A stretch of DNA of 64,000 bases from Owenia fusiformis (Eukaryota; Annelida; Polychaeta; Sabellida; Oweniidae), in assembly GCA_903813345.2 (NCBI GenBank), contig CAIIXF020000006.1, positions 17,552,348 to 17,616,347 of the forward strand. The letters run 5' to 3'. Positions 39,001 through 49,551 of the stretch are shown piece after piece. The notes beneath the pieces are model-generated. The model saw only the letters and a list, made by a program, of their open reading frames with translations, was not told the DNA's origin and searched no databases. A program made the position numbers and the translations under genes. Numbering within the stretch: position 1 is the first letter of the stretch; each line of letters opens with the position of its first letter.

Positions 39001-42000
39001 TGAAAGGAACGCTCAGAGGTTTCTCAGGAAGGCCACTCGCTTGACCAAGCAAGTCTCTCAACTGTAATCCTTTATTTCTCTCCTCATCTCGAAATCGGAA
39101 CTTCGGCAACAGATCTTTGACCAAGGAGTTCCACGATATCCTTAATTGAGTTGAATAAACTGATAAATTTTGCATATTCTTGAAAAAAATGTCATCCCAA
39201 TGGCTTGTACTCCCATAAATGTGAGGATATTTTGTCTTCATTATCCGATTGACGGATTTGATTCAAATTTTATAGGTCAATGTCTTATGGGAGTATAGGA
39301 CCTCTGCTCGAGAATGAATTTTCGATATGGCCGCTCAATTCAAAATGGCCGCCATTTTTTCTTAAAAATGTAACTTTTGATAACTCAAATTCTCGGATTT
39401 GGTTCAAATTGTATATGCAATATCAGACTAAGGAACTTTGCTCAAGAAGAGATTTTAAGATGGCCCTTGATTTTCAAAATAACCGCCATTTAAAAAAAAC
39501 GTAATAGTTGATAACTCAAATACCAGTAAACAGATTTGGGTCAACTTTTAAATGCTGATGCCGAATGATATAGTAGCTCTGTTCAAGTGCCACCATTTTT
39601 CGTAAAGAATGTTATCTTTGAAACTCAAATATCAGTTAATGGATTTGGGTCAAATATTGTATGGTGGTGCCAAAGGACACAGTAGCTCTGTTCGAGGAAG
39701 AATTTTCAAGATGGTAGCTGAATTTCAAAATGGCCGTCATTTTTGTAAAAAAATACCTTTGATATCTCAAATGCCATTGAACGGATTTGACTCAATTTTT
39801 TATGATGGTGCCAAAGGACACAGTAGCCCTGTTCGAGAAAGAATTTTCAAGATGGTGGCTGAATTTCAAAATGGCCGCCACTTTTTATAAAAAATACCTT
39901 TAGAAATGCCATTAGACAGATCTGACTCAATTTTTTATGATAATGCCAAGGGACATAGTAGCTCTGTTCTAGATAATATTTTTAAGATGGGGGCTGAAAT
40001 TCAAAATGGCTGTCACTTTTCGTAAAGAAATCCGTAATCTTTGATAACTCAAATACCAGTGAACAGATTTGGTTCAATTTTGTATATGCTGATGCCTATG
40101 CACAGTTGCTCTGTTGACAAAATATTTTTCAAGATGGTTGCTGAATTTCAAAATGGTTGCCATTTTTATAAAAGAACGTACATTTAATCTTTGATAACTC
40201 AAATGCCAATTGATGGACTTGGTTCAAATTTTATATGTAGATGCCAAAGAACAAAGGAGCTCAAGAAGGCAGCTGAATTTCAAAATGGCATAAAAACATA
40301 ATCTTTGATAACTGAAATACCAGTGGATGGTTTTGGTTCAAATATTGTATGCTGATACAGTGCATGTAATGTTCTGAAATTTTCAAGATGGCCACTAATT
40401 ATCAAAACATGTTTTGTTCGGTGGGGTTTGCTACTCCTCGGAATTGCTGTTTTTCTAGTTATTTTTGAATTTATCTTCAAAATATCTTCACACCTAAAAG
40501 GCCTTTGACAAGACTAGTCTCGGCTTGGAGAACGAAGTTTATCAGTCGAGGCTTGTCTTTTTTTAATCGGCCTACTTTACGTTATGCCTACTTCGAACAC
40601 TCTTGATATTTTGACATATTGTAGATTTAAATGTCCTCTTTTGAATATTCATAATTTAATTTGGGTGTTTTTCTATATTTTTCATGAAAAAAGTTATTAG
40701 CCCCCTAGACCGCTGTTCTCCAAACCGAGACTTATATCTTTGCGGAAACGAATAATTTTCGACGTACATGATATGGAGATGAAAATCCTAACAACGTCGT
40801 CAGTTTCTTTGCCCTTTTGTTGCAGGCCCGTAGCCAGGGGGGAGGGTTCGGGGGGTTAGGGTGAACCCCCCCCCCCCTTCAAATTTCTTTCAAAATCATG
40901 CAGTTTTTCACCATTCTTACTATTTTTTGAGTGATTTTTGGCCAAATTTACCAAAGTGAACCCCCCCCTAGAATTTTTTGGAAAAGTGAACCCCCCCCCC
41001 CCCCCCTTGGAAAATTCTGGCTACGGGCCTGTCTTGTCTTCTCTGACGACAATACTTTTTCAATAAAATGAGCGATCGGTAAGTCAAAACGATGCTTTAT
41101 TACGGCAACAATTCAGTCTTATATTTGACTCTTGAAAACTCATCATAATTTCTTTCATTTTTGGTTTTCGTAACGAACGAAATGAATTTTGAGGATGTTC
41201 GCACGTCGCATTGTAAGAGGAAGTAGACATGAAAACTAAGCATTGCAAAACGAAATCGCCTGTCAAAATAATACCAACATTTATTGCTTATGCCTAAGTC
41301 TAAAGTATCGCGTTGCCGCGGCTTTCGAAAGCCCATGGTATATATACATGTTGTAATTTTTAAAATCTAAAATAATTTATGTACTCATCTTAAAGGTGGA
41401 AAAGAAAACTTAAAGAAACATAAACATAAACCATTCATGGTAAGTTAGCATTAACGAAGGCTGAAGATCTGAATAATCTTTTAAAACTTTTTAGAAACCT
41501 TCAGACTGTATCGCGACCCATGTACGTGGGTACGACATGTACGAGGTACGTGGTTTTTATACAAAGCCTGGTCGATACGAAAATCGTAAAAGGTGAGTAA
41601 ACTGTGATCATTTTCATACAGATTCTTCGTGTGTTCTGCGTGTATCAAATCCCAAGCCTTTTGAGAGAAAAGTGTCAATATAATAAAAATAAAATAAAAA
41701 AAACAATAACCTCACATTTATGGGAGTACAATGGCTGGGCCTTAAAATATTATTTACTTTATTTTTCTTATATTATTGTTTTAACATGGTACTCACCCCG
41801 TCTCTTCTATCAATTGTGCGAATAGTGTTACAACGAACGACTTGCTGACAGAATATATAAAGTGTATAGTCTCCCCGTCATCGGGTACCTGGTTCTCCAA
41901 ATCCGCATAGCCGTAGCCCGTCGTATAAAGAGGCTCGTTGTCTTGAACAATCGCAAGGTTCATCCCAATCTTCCCTCTGCATTGGAGGATCTCATTTATG

Positions 42001-42089
42001 AATGTGTCTAATTTTGCTTTCATCTGTGGCCAGTCAGTCTGGGCCTGAGATAAGCCCAGTATAAAAACAAGCAGCATTAAAGTCTGCAT
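36024..42089 (-). CDS. Secreted serine beta-lactamase-like protein, copy 1 (five exons)
   Basis: Member of the beta-lactamase/PBP4*-like serine hydrolase fold (PF00144); substrate unknown. Exons in coding order: 41797-42089, 38979-39140, 38408-38686, 36951-37213, 36024-36700. All are GT-AG and in phase, 557 residues. A signal peptide (MLLVFILGLSQAQ) precedes the catalytic domain. SVSK (80-83) is the SxxK nucleophile-lysine motif, YVD (169-171) stands where YxN is usual, and HGG (339-341) matches the third K/HxG motif. ISWNSLVKDLLPKFRFRD and LRDLLGQASGLP are family landmarks. After ~430 comes a Cys-containing beta domain (VETYTGSYVN) like DUF3471. The C-terminal ~18 residues are hydrophobic, suggesting a GPI signal or membrane anchor. 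Intron 1 is swollen to 2.66 kb by satellite, and intron 3 holds a mariner element. The ancestral ATG (42102-42104) is now followed by a stop, so translation must start at 42089. Confidence 0.88.
37223..38251. mobile_element. Mariner-type element in intron 3 of lactamase copy 1
   Basis: Inverted ends CGAGGGTTGTCC(A/C)AGAAGTAATG flanked by TA on both sides (37221-37222, 38252-38253). This TIR style and the TA target duplication are typical of mariner. The paralogous intron in copy 2 (about 45150-45185) shows the empty site. The 1029-bp length is close to a full element, but the transposase frame is largely lost. Confidence 0.88.
37648..37863 (+). pseudogene. Mariner transposase N-terminal HTH remnant
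   Basis: The frame (MKRLYKEYIPDMTTIMRWQ then KRFKRDDWTLDDNSKQGRQ) resembles the paired-type helix-turn-helix of mariner transposases, in which a RWF..F..G...DD...GRP block is conserved. It ends after about 65 codons. The DDE/D catalytic region is not recognisable downstream. Confidence 0.6.
39243..40420 (+). repeat. YY1-like satellite array (~8 units of 135-140 bp)
   Basis: Units share TTGATAACTCAAAT, GGATTTGGTTCAAATTTTAT, GTAGCTCTGTTC, TTTTCAAGATGGC and TTTCAAAATGGCCGCCATTT. It lies in intron 1 of lactamase copy 1 and is absent from copy 2, whose intron 1 is 127 bp. The same family occurs in reverse orientation in a POMT1 intron (62560-63240). AAAATGGCCGCC and AAGATGGC resemble YY1 binding sites. 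Confidence 0.85.
40823..41031. mobile_element. CAGGCCCGTAGCC MITE, second copy
   Basis: Same ends and G/C runs as 35522-35738. The flanking 5-mers TGTTG and TCTTG match at four of five positions, consistent with a decayed target duplication. Located in intron 1 of lactamase copy 1. Confidence 0.85.
41032..41796. other. Remaining intron 1 sequence of lactamase copy 1
   Basis: Absent from copy 2, so probably inserted. 41171-41193 (AACGAACGAAATGAATTTTGA) matches 7373-7395 in the loop of the 7.1 kb foldback, suggesting a transposon relic. No exon is seen. Confidence 0.4.
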
Positions 42090-42156
42090 GTTCTACATAT
42101 GCATTGTGGTGTTTGGTCGGTGTGTAAGACGAATCAATTCATTTCAAACAGAGACA

Positions 42157-42164
42157 ATTTGCAT
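42157..42164 (-). promoter_or_regulatory. Conserved octamer ATGCAAAT upstream of lactamase copy 1
   Basis: A perfect POU/octamer site about 70 bp before the start codon, inside a block (ATGCAAATTGTCTC) that is identical at 48483-48490 in copy 2. Retention in both paralogues is partly expected from recent duplication. Confidence 0.35.
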
Positions 42165-42224
42165 ACAAGTATTGAAGGTGCAGGGCAAATATAAATAACT
42201 TGACATACTGAAGTTCTAGTTATT

Positions 42225-43607
42225 ATTCATGACATGAATCTGGCGACTCGAAGTAGGTTAAAGAATTTAAATACTAAGTTTTTGTAACCTTGTTGAAAAG
42301 TGACGTACACGTCGTCAAATAATGGTGATGGCACTTAAATTCTCCTTCAAATGTTAATATTAGTTCGTATAATATAATTGTTTACGGACTTTTATATCAA
42401 AGGTAATGTGATGAGTGTGTGCAAAGGATGCAGTGCAATCAAATATTCGTTTAGCCAAATATATTTGACGAACATAAAACATTTTTTACAAAAGTAGGCC
42501 AAGTTATATGTCAGAAATAGGTCAGACAGTATAGTAAACGTTTCACTAGTCAGTATAACCACTTTTTATTTCAACAATGCACTTGTTCTCAGATACAAGA
42601 TTGCTAACCAACGCAATGAATCTATCAAATTGAAGCTCTACAACAGTAATCTTAGTCAATGTACAATCGCAATTATTAGAAGGTAATCGCAAGGTCAATG
42701 TCATATATACAAATATAATTATTTCATGAAAATATATTCAAAAATTGTACACTTAGTTAACTACCATCCCTCAAAAAAATACCCCGATAGTTTTCATAAC
42801 CAAATCAGTGGATTTTTCATGATTAAATCATAATTTTATTTCCTTTCAGAAAATCAATTCAGACATCCATCGTTTGAAGAAACATGAAAGATAACGTAGT
42901 ACATCTTACTAGTGTAAATATGTGCCATACTCGAGACAACTCATTGGAAGAGTTACATGTAGAACACTCTGGTAGCCCAGTACAGTTTGGATACGACACC
43001 CGAGGGCAGACGCTCACTTCAGAAATAAATACAAATAGAATGTGACGGGTCAGAATAAGTGAGTAGCTCCCATAATTCATTTAAATCACGCCCAGCAGTA
43101 TGTGATGTCCAATCAAATTGCAGGATATGATCACGTGAACAATCATGAGCACTTGCTCTCTCAGTGCAGCGTATGCGCAAAGTAAAATTTGAAATTGTGG
43201 AGATGGCGTTTATTATTTCAGTTAACATCAATTCAATATCATCATCTCAAAACTACGGTAATACTACTATTGAATTCGATCCAAACATGTAGAGAATACT
43301 CATAAAACAACCGCGAACATTTTGAGATCCATTTCAATGGTGGCAAATGGGGCCTGTAAAATTGGTTATCGAACGTGCCAACTGCCAATACCAAAGGTCA
43401 TATTTTGGAAATCTCTCCCTTTGGTGACGGGTGTAGAACTAAGACCTTGACACATCTCAAGTATAGCTACTACTCTAGCATTACTTCTGATGATTTAATG
43501 TAGACACGTCGACATGGCAGACATGGGACAATGCTTAAATAGACCTACATTTGAATTTGTTCTTGTGAAGTTTTAAGGCCCTTCAAATAATATTTAACTG
43601 GCTTTTA
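42225..43607. other. 5' flank of lactamase copy 1 / junction of duplicated units
   Basis: It aligns in patches with the 5' flank of copy 2 (48541-51060), for example GACATACTGAAGTTCTAGTTATTAT and AGACCT(T/C)GACACA. Contains no supported exon. Confidence 0.5.
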
Positions 43608-43786
43608 TAGGCACAATTTATGAACACAAAGAATGCTTTAAAAATCAATCTGCTTATCCTACTTATACGAAGTGATCAGATCAAAACCATATACGATATT
43701 ATATGTAGATAAGATAAAAGACGAGACACGGATAAAAAATATATGGTGTCGTACCAGCGATGAGTTTATTTCTGGAAGTTATACAA

Positions 43787-43792
43787 TTTATT
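43787..43792 (-). terminator. Poly(A) signal of lactamase-like copy 2
   Basis: AATAAA on the minus strand, 61 bp past the stop codon at 43853. A second hexamer lies at about 43764. Confidence 0.5.
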
Positions 43793-43852
43793 CTGTACTT
43801 GATGATTTACTCTTATTTCAAAATATTACGTGTTAAAGGGCTTAATCTTTTT

Positions 43853-46800
43853 TTAAATTATTGTTGTAGCAGTCAGAGCAAAAGCCATCATAGAATACAG
43901 ACAAAGCCGAGAAAAGTTGGTATCACTTGCCAACGATACATCACATTTTATCTCTTCTGGTTTCATTCTGGAATTCTGGAATTCAACATCATCTATTCTT
44001 AGACTTGAAAAATCATCGACCAATCCAGTTTCTGATAAAATGGTGAAGACAACACGTTTAGCGCATCCGTAACATTCTCCTGTAGATTCAGCTACAAAAG
44101 CATGGGGAACTCCACTCGGGTAAAGATGGTACTCCTCACATCCTTTCGTCATAACTAATGTAGCTCTGTTTGGATCAACTTTTATTTTGGCTTCGTCATC
44201 AAGATTTGCATAGCTTCCAGAGTAGGTTTCGACAGGGGAGGTTGTGTTTTTGGTCTTATCGATGCTTGTATCAGGGTGTATTTCAAAACGTCCGCAATAT
44301 CCACCTTCCTTTGCAGGAAGAGTGTAATTACACGCGTAACTGATGTTGAAGATAGGAGTGTTACCACGGAGGATGTCTGCGATGTAAAAGTGAATGAACG
44401 ACATAGTTGCGTGCGAATCAACTCCATGGGGTCCAGTAAGGGAAGTATAAATGCCAAGATTCCATTGCTTGAACAGTGTCATTATAGTATCGTGTGTTCC
44501 ATAACCGCCGTGTTGTATAAAGTCGCTCTCTGAAATGTAGTGAGTTATGAGTGAAAAGGATTGTACGGTCATGAATGAGAAGTTCTACGGAATGAATACA
44601 ACAGATGAAAATAAACACCAAAATTGTAAGTATATTCATTATCACAAGGAAACAAACCATCAACATTGCAATTAAATAGTTCTATCACTTCTAGTAAGCA
44701 TCGTGAGATATCACAGCCTCCTTTCCGTTTCCTTTTAGAATCATTCTTTGCAAACAGAGATTGTCTGAGTACCAAAATGGAGTTGAAGTACGTCCATATA
44801 TACTAGTACTCCGGTTTTATGTTATTTTAGGAACTTGTTTAGCATATTTCAAGTAAATGCACCAAAAACGCTTTTGCTGTTTTCACTCACCTCTGAAATT
44901 CCCCATCCAAAATCCCATACCATAAGCATACACTCTCCATGTTTCATCAATATCATCCAGACCATCAATCTCAAGGAAGGATGTGTAAAAATTGATGACT
45001 TGGTTCGGTTTGTACATTTCCCTCAATATGTTAGGATCAACAATTGAATTGAGGGATCCGTCATTTCTATACGCACCAAGGTGGAACTTCATGTACTCTG
45101 CCATATCTTCTGCTGTTGACATGGCCCCCATTGCTGCCGCCACTAAAGTTTCACTGAAATTACATGTATATATATATAGTTAATTAACACGATAATAAAC
45201 TGAGAGATTTTGCAACTCACTTATACATGTTATAGTATGTTTATTATTCCCGTATAATAATTATATTGATCACTTCTTGTGTATTTTGAATTTTTTGTTA
45301 GGTAGTAAAGACCGAAACTTGCGATTCAAAGGAGAAATACCGACTCCAGGACTGACGCTAGCTTTTTGTTGAAGAATATTGATGTTGCATTCTGGGTGAC
45401 ATCCTTCTTGATCGTCTATACCATAAGTTATTGAATGATTTGAAGTGCAAACGGGATATATTGCGCTTGAGAAATTCTGTATTATCACGAGACGAAGTCG
45501 AGTGCCAATACAGAATATCAAAAGCACAATATATCCTGTATTGCTTTTCAAATCATTCTATAATGTTTTATCGTGTGATCTTATTTGGCCAATATATCTT
45601 AATTAGGAGATAATCCTAAGGAAATATTCGTACTTGCTCTGAGATTGTCCCCTCTGTACCAATATTTGCTGTATTGTTACGGAGATGAACAACCCTGTAC
45701 CAACAAAAGGTGAGGGGACAATCCCAGTAACAATACAGATTGGTACAGCACAAGACCTGGACAATCCGATGGCTTCAATTTATTGATCATAATGCCGTGG
45801 TCACATTTGCTCCGATTTTTACTATGGCGCCCGGCTGATTGAGTATTTTGTTCAAAATTGAATACAATTTTGAACAAAACACTCAATCGGCCGGGCGCCG
45901 GCCGATGGATCGGAGCAAATGTGACCCGGGCATAAGATAAGTAAGAATGAACGTACAGAGCTGCGCAGTAAATGATGACGTAATCAAACACTTGAAACAC
46001 TTGAGTTATACGTAATACCGGATTAAACCACACTGATGCGTGGGTCACATTTTTCCGATTCATCGGCCGGCGCCCGGCCGATTGAGTATATTGTTCACAA
46101 TTGTATTCAGTTTTGAACAGAATACTCAATCGGCAGGGCGCCGGCCGATGGATCTGAGCAAACGTGGCCCAGGCATTAGGTAGCAACAGAATAGGATGAA
46201 CTGTGTTTCATATTTAAGAATAACCAGCTATAACAAAGAGGGTTGCATTATTCTTCTATTGTTTTTTAAGAATGTACACTTGTCTTGGCAAGCTATCCAA
46301 AACCAATGTGGCACAAAAGACGATTGATTGCCACATGTTGTACACTAAAGCTAAACTTATTATACTATATATATTAGTAAAGACAAATGAAACAAACTTA
46401 AAACTCATCCCCTGTTAAATGCAGTGCATCAAAGCTGAACTAATTACGCCTGCTCACTTCTAAATACACTTACCTCATAGTCAATACGCAAGAAATCAAT
46501 TTTTTTCTAAAATTGAATTATGGACCACTTACCAGTCAGTGCACAGTGTGTGGTTTAAGTTAGATAAACAATTCGTCTTGGGTCTACGCCCGTTGACCAT
46601 TATTTTTCCTAATGACCAAATCTCATAGTTTATCCATTACATAATAAACATGCTATTTCACGGACCTGTCTTTAAGTCCATGGCTATTTTAAGTGAGTTG
46701 CGAAATCTCTCTGTTTCAAATATATGGGTGTAAGAATTAAGAGTATTGTATAGCCGTTGGGATGTATTGACATTGAAAGGATCCGAACAATACGTTAATA

Positions 46801-48428
46801 AACACATATTAAACAGTATCGATTAAAATTTAAATTGCTTACGTGACTTCACCTTCAGTACCAGGTGAATCGCTGACCACAACCTCTCCGTTAACTAATC
46901 GATAACCATACGCAAACTTGCCAAGGGACTCATTATAACGATGAGCGAGGGATGGAAATGTCGAGTTCATCTTCAGTGGGGTTAAGATTCGTTCATGCAT
47001 CAGTTGCGAGAAGGATTTGTTTGTCAGATGTTCAAGTATCGCACCAGCAAGGTAATAATTTTTATCGACGTAGCAGAAACTCTGTCGCATCCCCATAACC
47101 GGTTCAGTGCATTTGACCACGCTAAATAAATCAAAGCCATTATAGATGGAGTGCCTGTGGACTGGTCGGAAATGATTTCATCATTAAACGATCCAATGAA
47201 TGTTCAATGAATACTCTCTCAAGTTATGTGATTATAGACTAGTGGTCAGTATCAAGCGAAGGTAACGGCCGTAACCTTCGCATCTAAGATGGCGGACGGT
47301 AATCGTCAATTTTCATCGAATTAAACTACTACAGTTGACATAATGATTTGATATTTGAACCAAATCAGGCTTATATGACATGTAAACTCTGGAATATGAT
47401 ATTTTGTTCATACATTGTGCCTGGTCGTCACAGTTCAAAGATATTTTCCACCGCTTTATGCAGCATCACTGCATATCAGTTATCTTATCACCAAAATCCC
47501 AGTTACCTTTCCTGAGCGATGGAAGATATCGTTGAACTGCGGTGCGTACGCATATGGTATATGAAAAAATGATCATACTCTAGAGTTTTCATGTCATATA
47601 TGCCCGATATATTTCAAATATCAAATCATTACGTCAACTATAACGTAGTTTAATTCGACGAAAAATAACTTTAATGCGAAGGTTACGGCCGTTACCTTCG
47701 CTTGATACTGACCAGCGAGCTCTGACATCTTTTTATGAACACTGTTTCTTTCATCCTAAGCCAATACACGTTATGTTCCTATTTTAAGTAACATTTAGAA
47801 ATTATATATTTATTTTGATATATTTATATAAAATTCTTACTTTACGAACTCTGCAACTGAATTGTAAGGCCCGCCCAGTCTCTCTGGAATGCCACTCGCC
47901 TGACCAAGCAAGTCTCTCAACTGCATTCCTTTATTTCTCTCCTCATCTCGAAATCGGAAGTCCGGCAACAAATCTGTGATCAAGGAGTCCCACGATATCC
48001 TTAATTGAATTGAATAAACTGATACATTTTGCATATTCTTGAAATAAACGTTATCCCCCATTTCTGGGCATTTAAATGTTAGTTAACTTATTTTTTCAAA
48101 CATAACATATTTATCATCATACTTACTCCGTCTCTTCTATCACTGTGGCGAATAATGTTACAACAAACGACTTGCTGATGGAATATATAAAGTGAATAGT
48201 TTCGCCATCATCGGGTACCATGTTGTCCAAATCCGCATAGCCGTAGCCCGTCGTATAAAGAGGTTCGTTGTCCTGCACAATCGCAAGGTTCATCCCAATT
48301 TTTCCTCTGCATTCGAGGATCTCATTTATGAATGTGTCTATTTTTGGTTTCATCTCTGGCCAGTCAGTCTGGGCTTGGGAGAACCCAAGTATCAAAACGA
48401 GCAGCAGTAAAGTCTGGATGATCGCCAT
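43853..48428 (-). CDS. Secreted serine beta-lactamase-like protein, copy 2 (five exons)
   Basis: Tandem paralogue of copy 1. Exons in coding order: 48127-48428, 47841-47999, 46843-47121, 44891-45153, 43853-44529. All are GT-AG, in phase, 559 residues. The start at 48428 gives a clean signal peptide (MAIIQTLLLLVLILGFSQAQ). An ATG 33 nt further upstream would place a charged stretch before it. SISK (83-86), YVD (171-173) and HGG (341-343) are conserved, including the Asp that replaces the usual Asn of the second motif. The C-terminal domain and hydrophobic tail match copy 1 apart from scattered substitutions, such as the end ATTII for ATTIF. Intron 1 is only 127 bp. Introns 2 and 3 hold a foldback and two MITEs not found in copy 1. 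Both copies look intact, so both may be expressed. Substrate unknown. Confidence 0.88.
45433..45557. repeat. Hairpin element in intron 3 of lactamase copy 2
   Basis: AATGATTTGAA.TGCAA...GGATATATTG pairs with CAATATATCC...TTGC.TTTCAAATCATT around a centre near 45493. A MITE-like palindrome of about 125 bp. Confidence 0.7.
45793..45932. mobile_element. Palindromic MITE, copy 1
   Basis: Ends TGCC(G/C)(T/G)GGTCACATTTG in inverted orientation, GCGCCCGGC / GCCGGGCGC inside, and a central hairpin TTGTTCAAAATTG / CAATTTTGAACAA. TAA flanks both sides, compatible with the 3-bp TWA target of PIF/Harbinger elements. 140 bp. Confidence 0.8.
46037..46175. mobile_element. Palindromic MITE, copy 2
   Basis: Same family as 45793-45932, about 100 bp downstream in intron 3 of lactamase copy 2. 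139 bp. The flanks TGA and TTA are less informative. The 169-codon frame across both copies (45677-46186, minus) is a by-product of their GC-rich palindromes. Confidence 0.8.
47247..47716. mobile_element. Foldback element in intron 2 of lactamase copy 2
   Basis: The terminal ~41 bp are perfect inverted repeats (TGGTCAGTATCAAGCGAAGG ... CCTTCGCTTGATACTGACCA). Each terminus contains a smaller palindrome around ACGGCCGT (GCGAAGGTAACGGCCGT). Imperfect pairing continues inward for about 150 bp. The homologous intron in copy 1 (292 bp) lacks it. Confidence 0.85.
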
Positions 48429-48482
48429 TGTGCTGTTGGGGTGGCGTACGAGACGAAACAATTACTCTCAAACTGAGAGACA

Positions 48483-48490
48483 ATTTGCAT
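48483..48490 (-). promoter_or_regulatory. Conserved octamer ATGCAAAT upstream of lactamase copy 2
   Basis: A perfect octamer 55-62 bp before the start codon at 48428, matching the site at 42157-42164 in copy 1. Confidence 0.35.
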
Positions 48491-48891
48491 GCGAGTAAAT
48501 ATTGGGGTGTAGGACATGAATAAATAAATTGACATACTGAAGTTCTAGTTATTATTTATGTCTCGAAAAAAAGTCAATGCTAATAGGCTTTTCTTTATTT
48601 TGGTGAACTTGTTGAAAAGTGACTTATAAGTCATCAAATAATGATGGTGGCACTTAAAGTCTCCTTCAGATATGCGTTCTTAAGATAACTGTTTACTGAC
48701 TTTTATTTCAAAAGTACATAGGATGTATGAGCAGACTTAGTATGTAGTGCAAACATATACCGACAAAATTATGTGATAAAGAGAAAAAAAATATACAAAA
48801 GTAGACCAATGGTCTACACGTCAAATAAAGGTCAAGTTAAAAATTCCAATGACAGCTATATTCAAAGATTGAATCTGAAGTTAATATTTAT

Positions 48892-49551
48892 AGGATATTC
48901 TATGATTTTGAGGAATATCATTTTTATCTACGAGGTGATATTGATATCTGCGAACGAGTGCATATATCAATATCACCGAGTAGATTAAAATGATATTCTT
49001 AAAAAAATCATAGGATGTTCTTATTATCCTACACTAACAAGGGAAATCAACAAGCGGAGTATATCGTGACAATATCCTCCGCATATTGGGTTTTCCGGAG
49101 TATATCGTCACGATATCCTCCGGATATTCATTTTGCCAATAAATATCAAACTTATTTTTTAATGTTATTATACATTTAGTAGAATAAGTGTAGGATAATG
49201 ATTTATCCCATGGTTACAAGGATATAGATCGAATATCAGGTGAAGATAATATGTGGATCAAGATATCATATTTAGCAAAAAATCCACAAACCATCGAGAA
49301 TCACTTCTCAAAAAGTGATATTCGATGGTTTGGATTTTTTCACATTTAAAAAAAAAAATTTTCAATTTTTTTCTCCAATTTTTTTTCAAGAATTTTTAAA
49401 AAGAAATTTTTCTATTTTTCTCAAAATTTTATCTTTAATTTTTCGCTGGATTAAGATTTCCCATGGGGTGAACGGACAATCCTATGGTTTTTCAAAAATA
49501 TCAATTATATACACTCATGGATTTAAATGATATTTTTGAAAACCATGGAAT
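48892..49551. repeat. Cluster of consecutive hairpins
   Basis: Four inverted repeats lie in 660 bp. 48892-49018 has its centre at GCGAACGAGTGC. 49055-49122 has two direct copies of a palindrome GGAGTATATCGT(G/C)AC(A/G)ATATCCTCC. 49278-49344 reads AAATCCACAAACCATCGA and its complement. 49482-49551 reads ATGGTTTTTCAAAAATATCA and its complement. ATTATCCTACACT (49023) also pairs with AGTGTAGGATAAT (49187), enclosing the second hairpin. This lies 5' of lactamase copy 2 and is absent at the matching place in copy 1. Confidence 0.7.

Larger units (their letters stand above)
34935..43607 (-). repeat. Segmental duplication, unit 1
   Basis: The unit starts at TATAGGCACAATTTATGAAC and contains lactamase-like gene copy 1. 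It aligns with unit 2 from 43608 in flanks, exons and 5' region. Differences in length are mainly transposon and satellite insertions: TTAA element, mariner, YY1-like satellite, G-run MITE. Confidence 0.8.

Noticed and set aside
39141-39241. Extended frame (MKTKYPHIYGSTSHWDD...) as part of lactamase exon 2
   Set aside because: The acceptor AATTAAG|G at 39140 restores the family sequence ETGISWNSL in both copies. The upstream residues are retained intron.
45677-46186. 169-codon open frame on the minus strand
   Set aside because: It runs across two GC-rich palindromic MITEs and its peptide repeats mirror the MITE arms, so it is not a gene.
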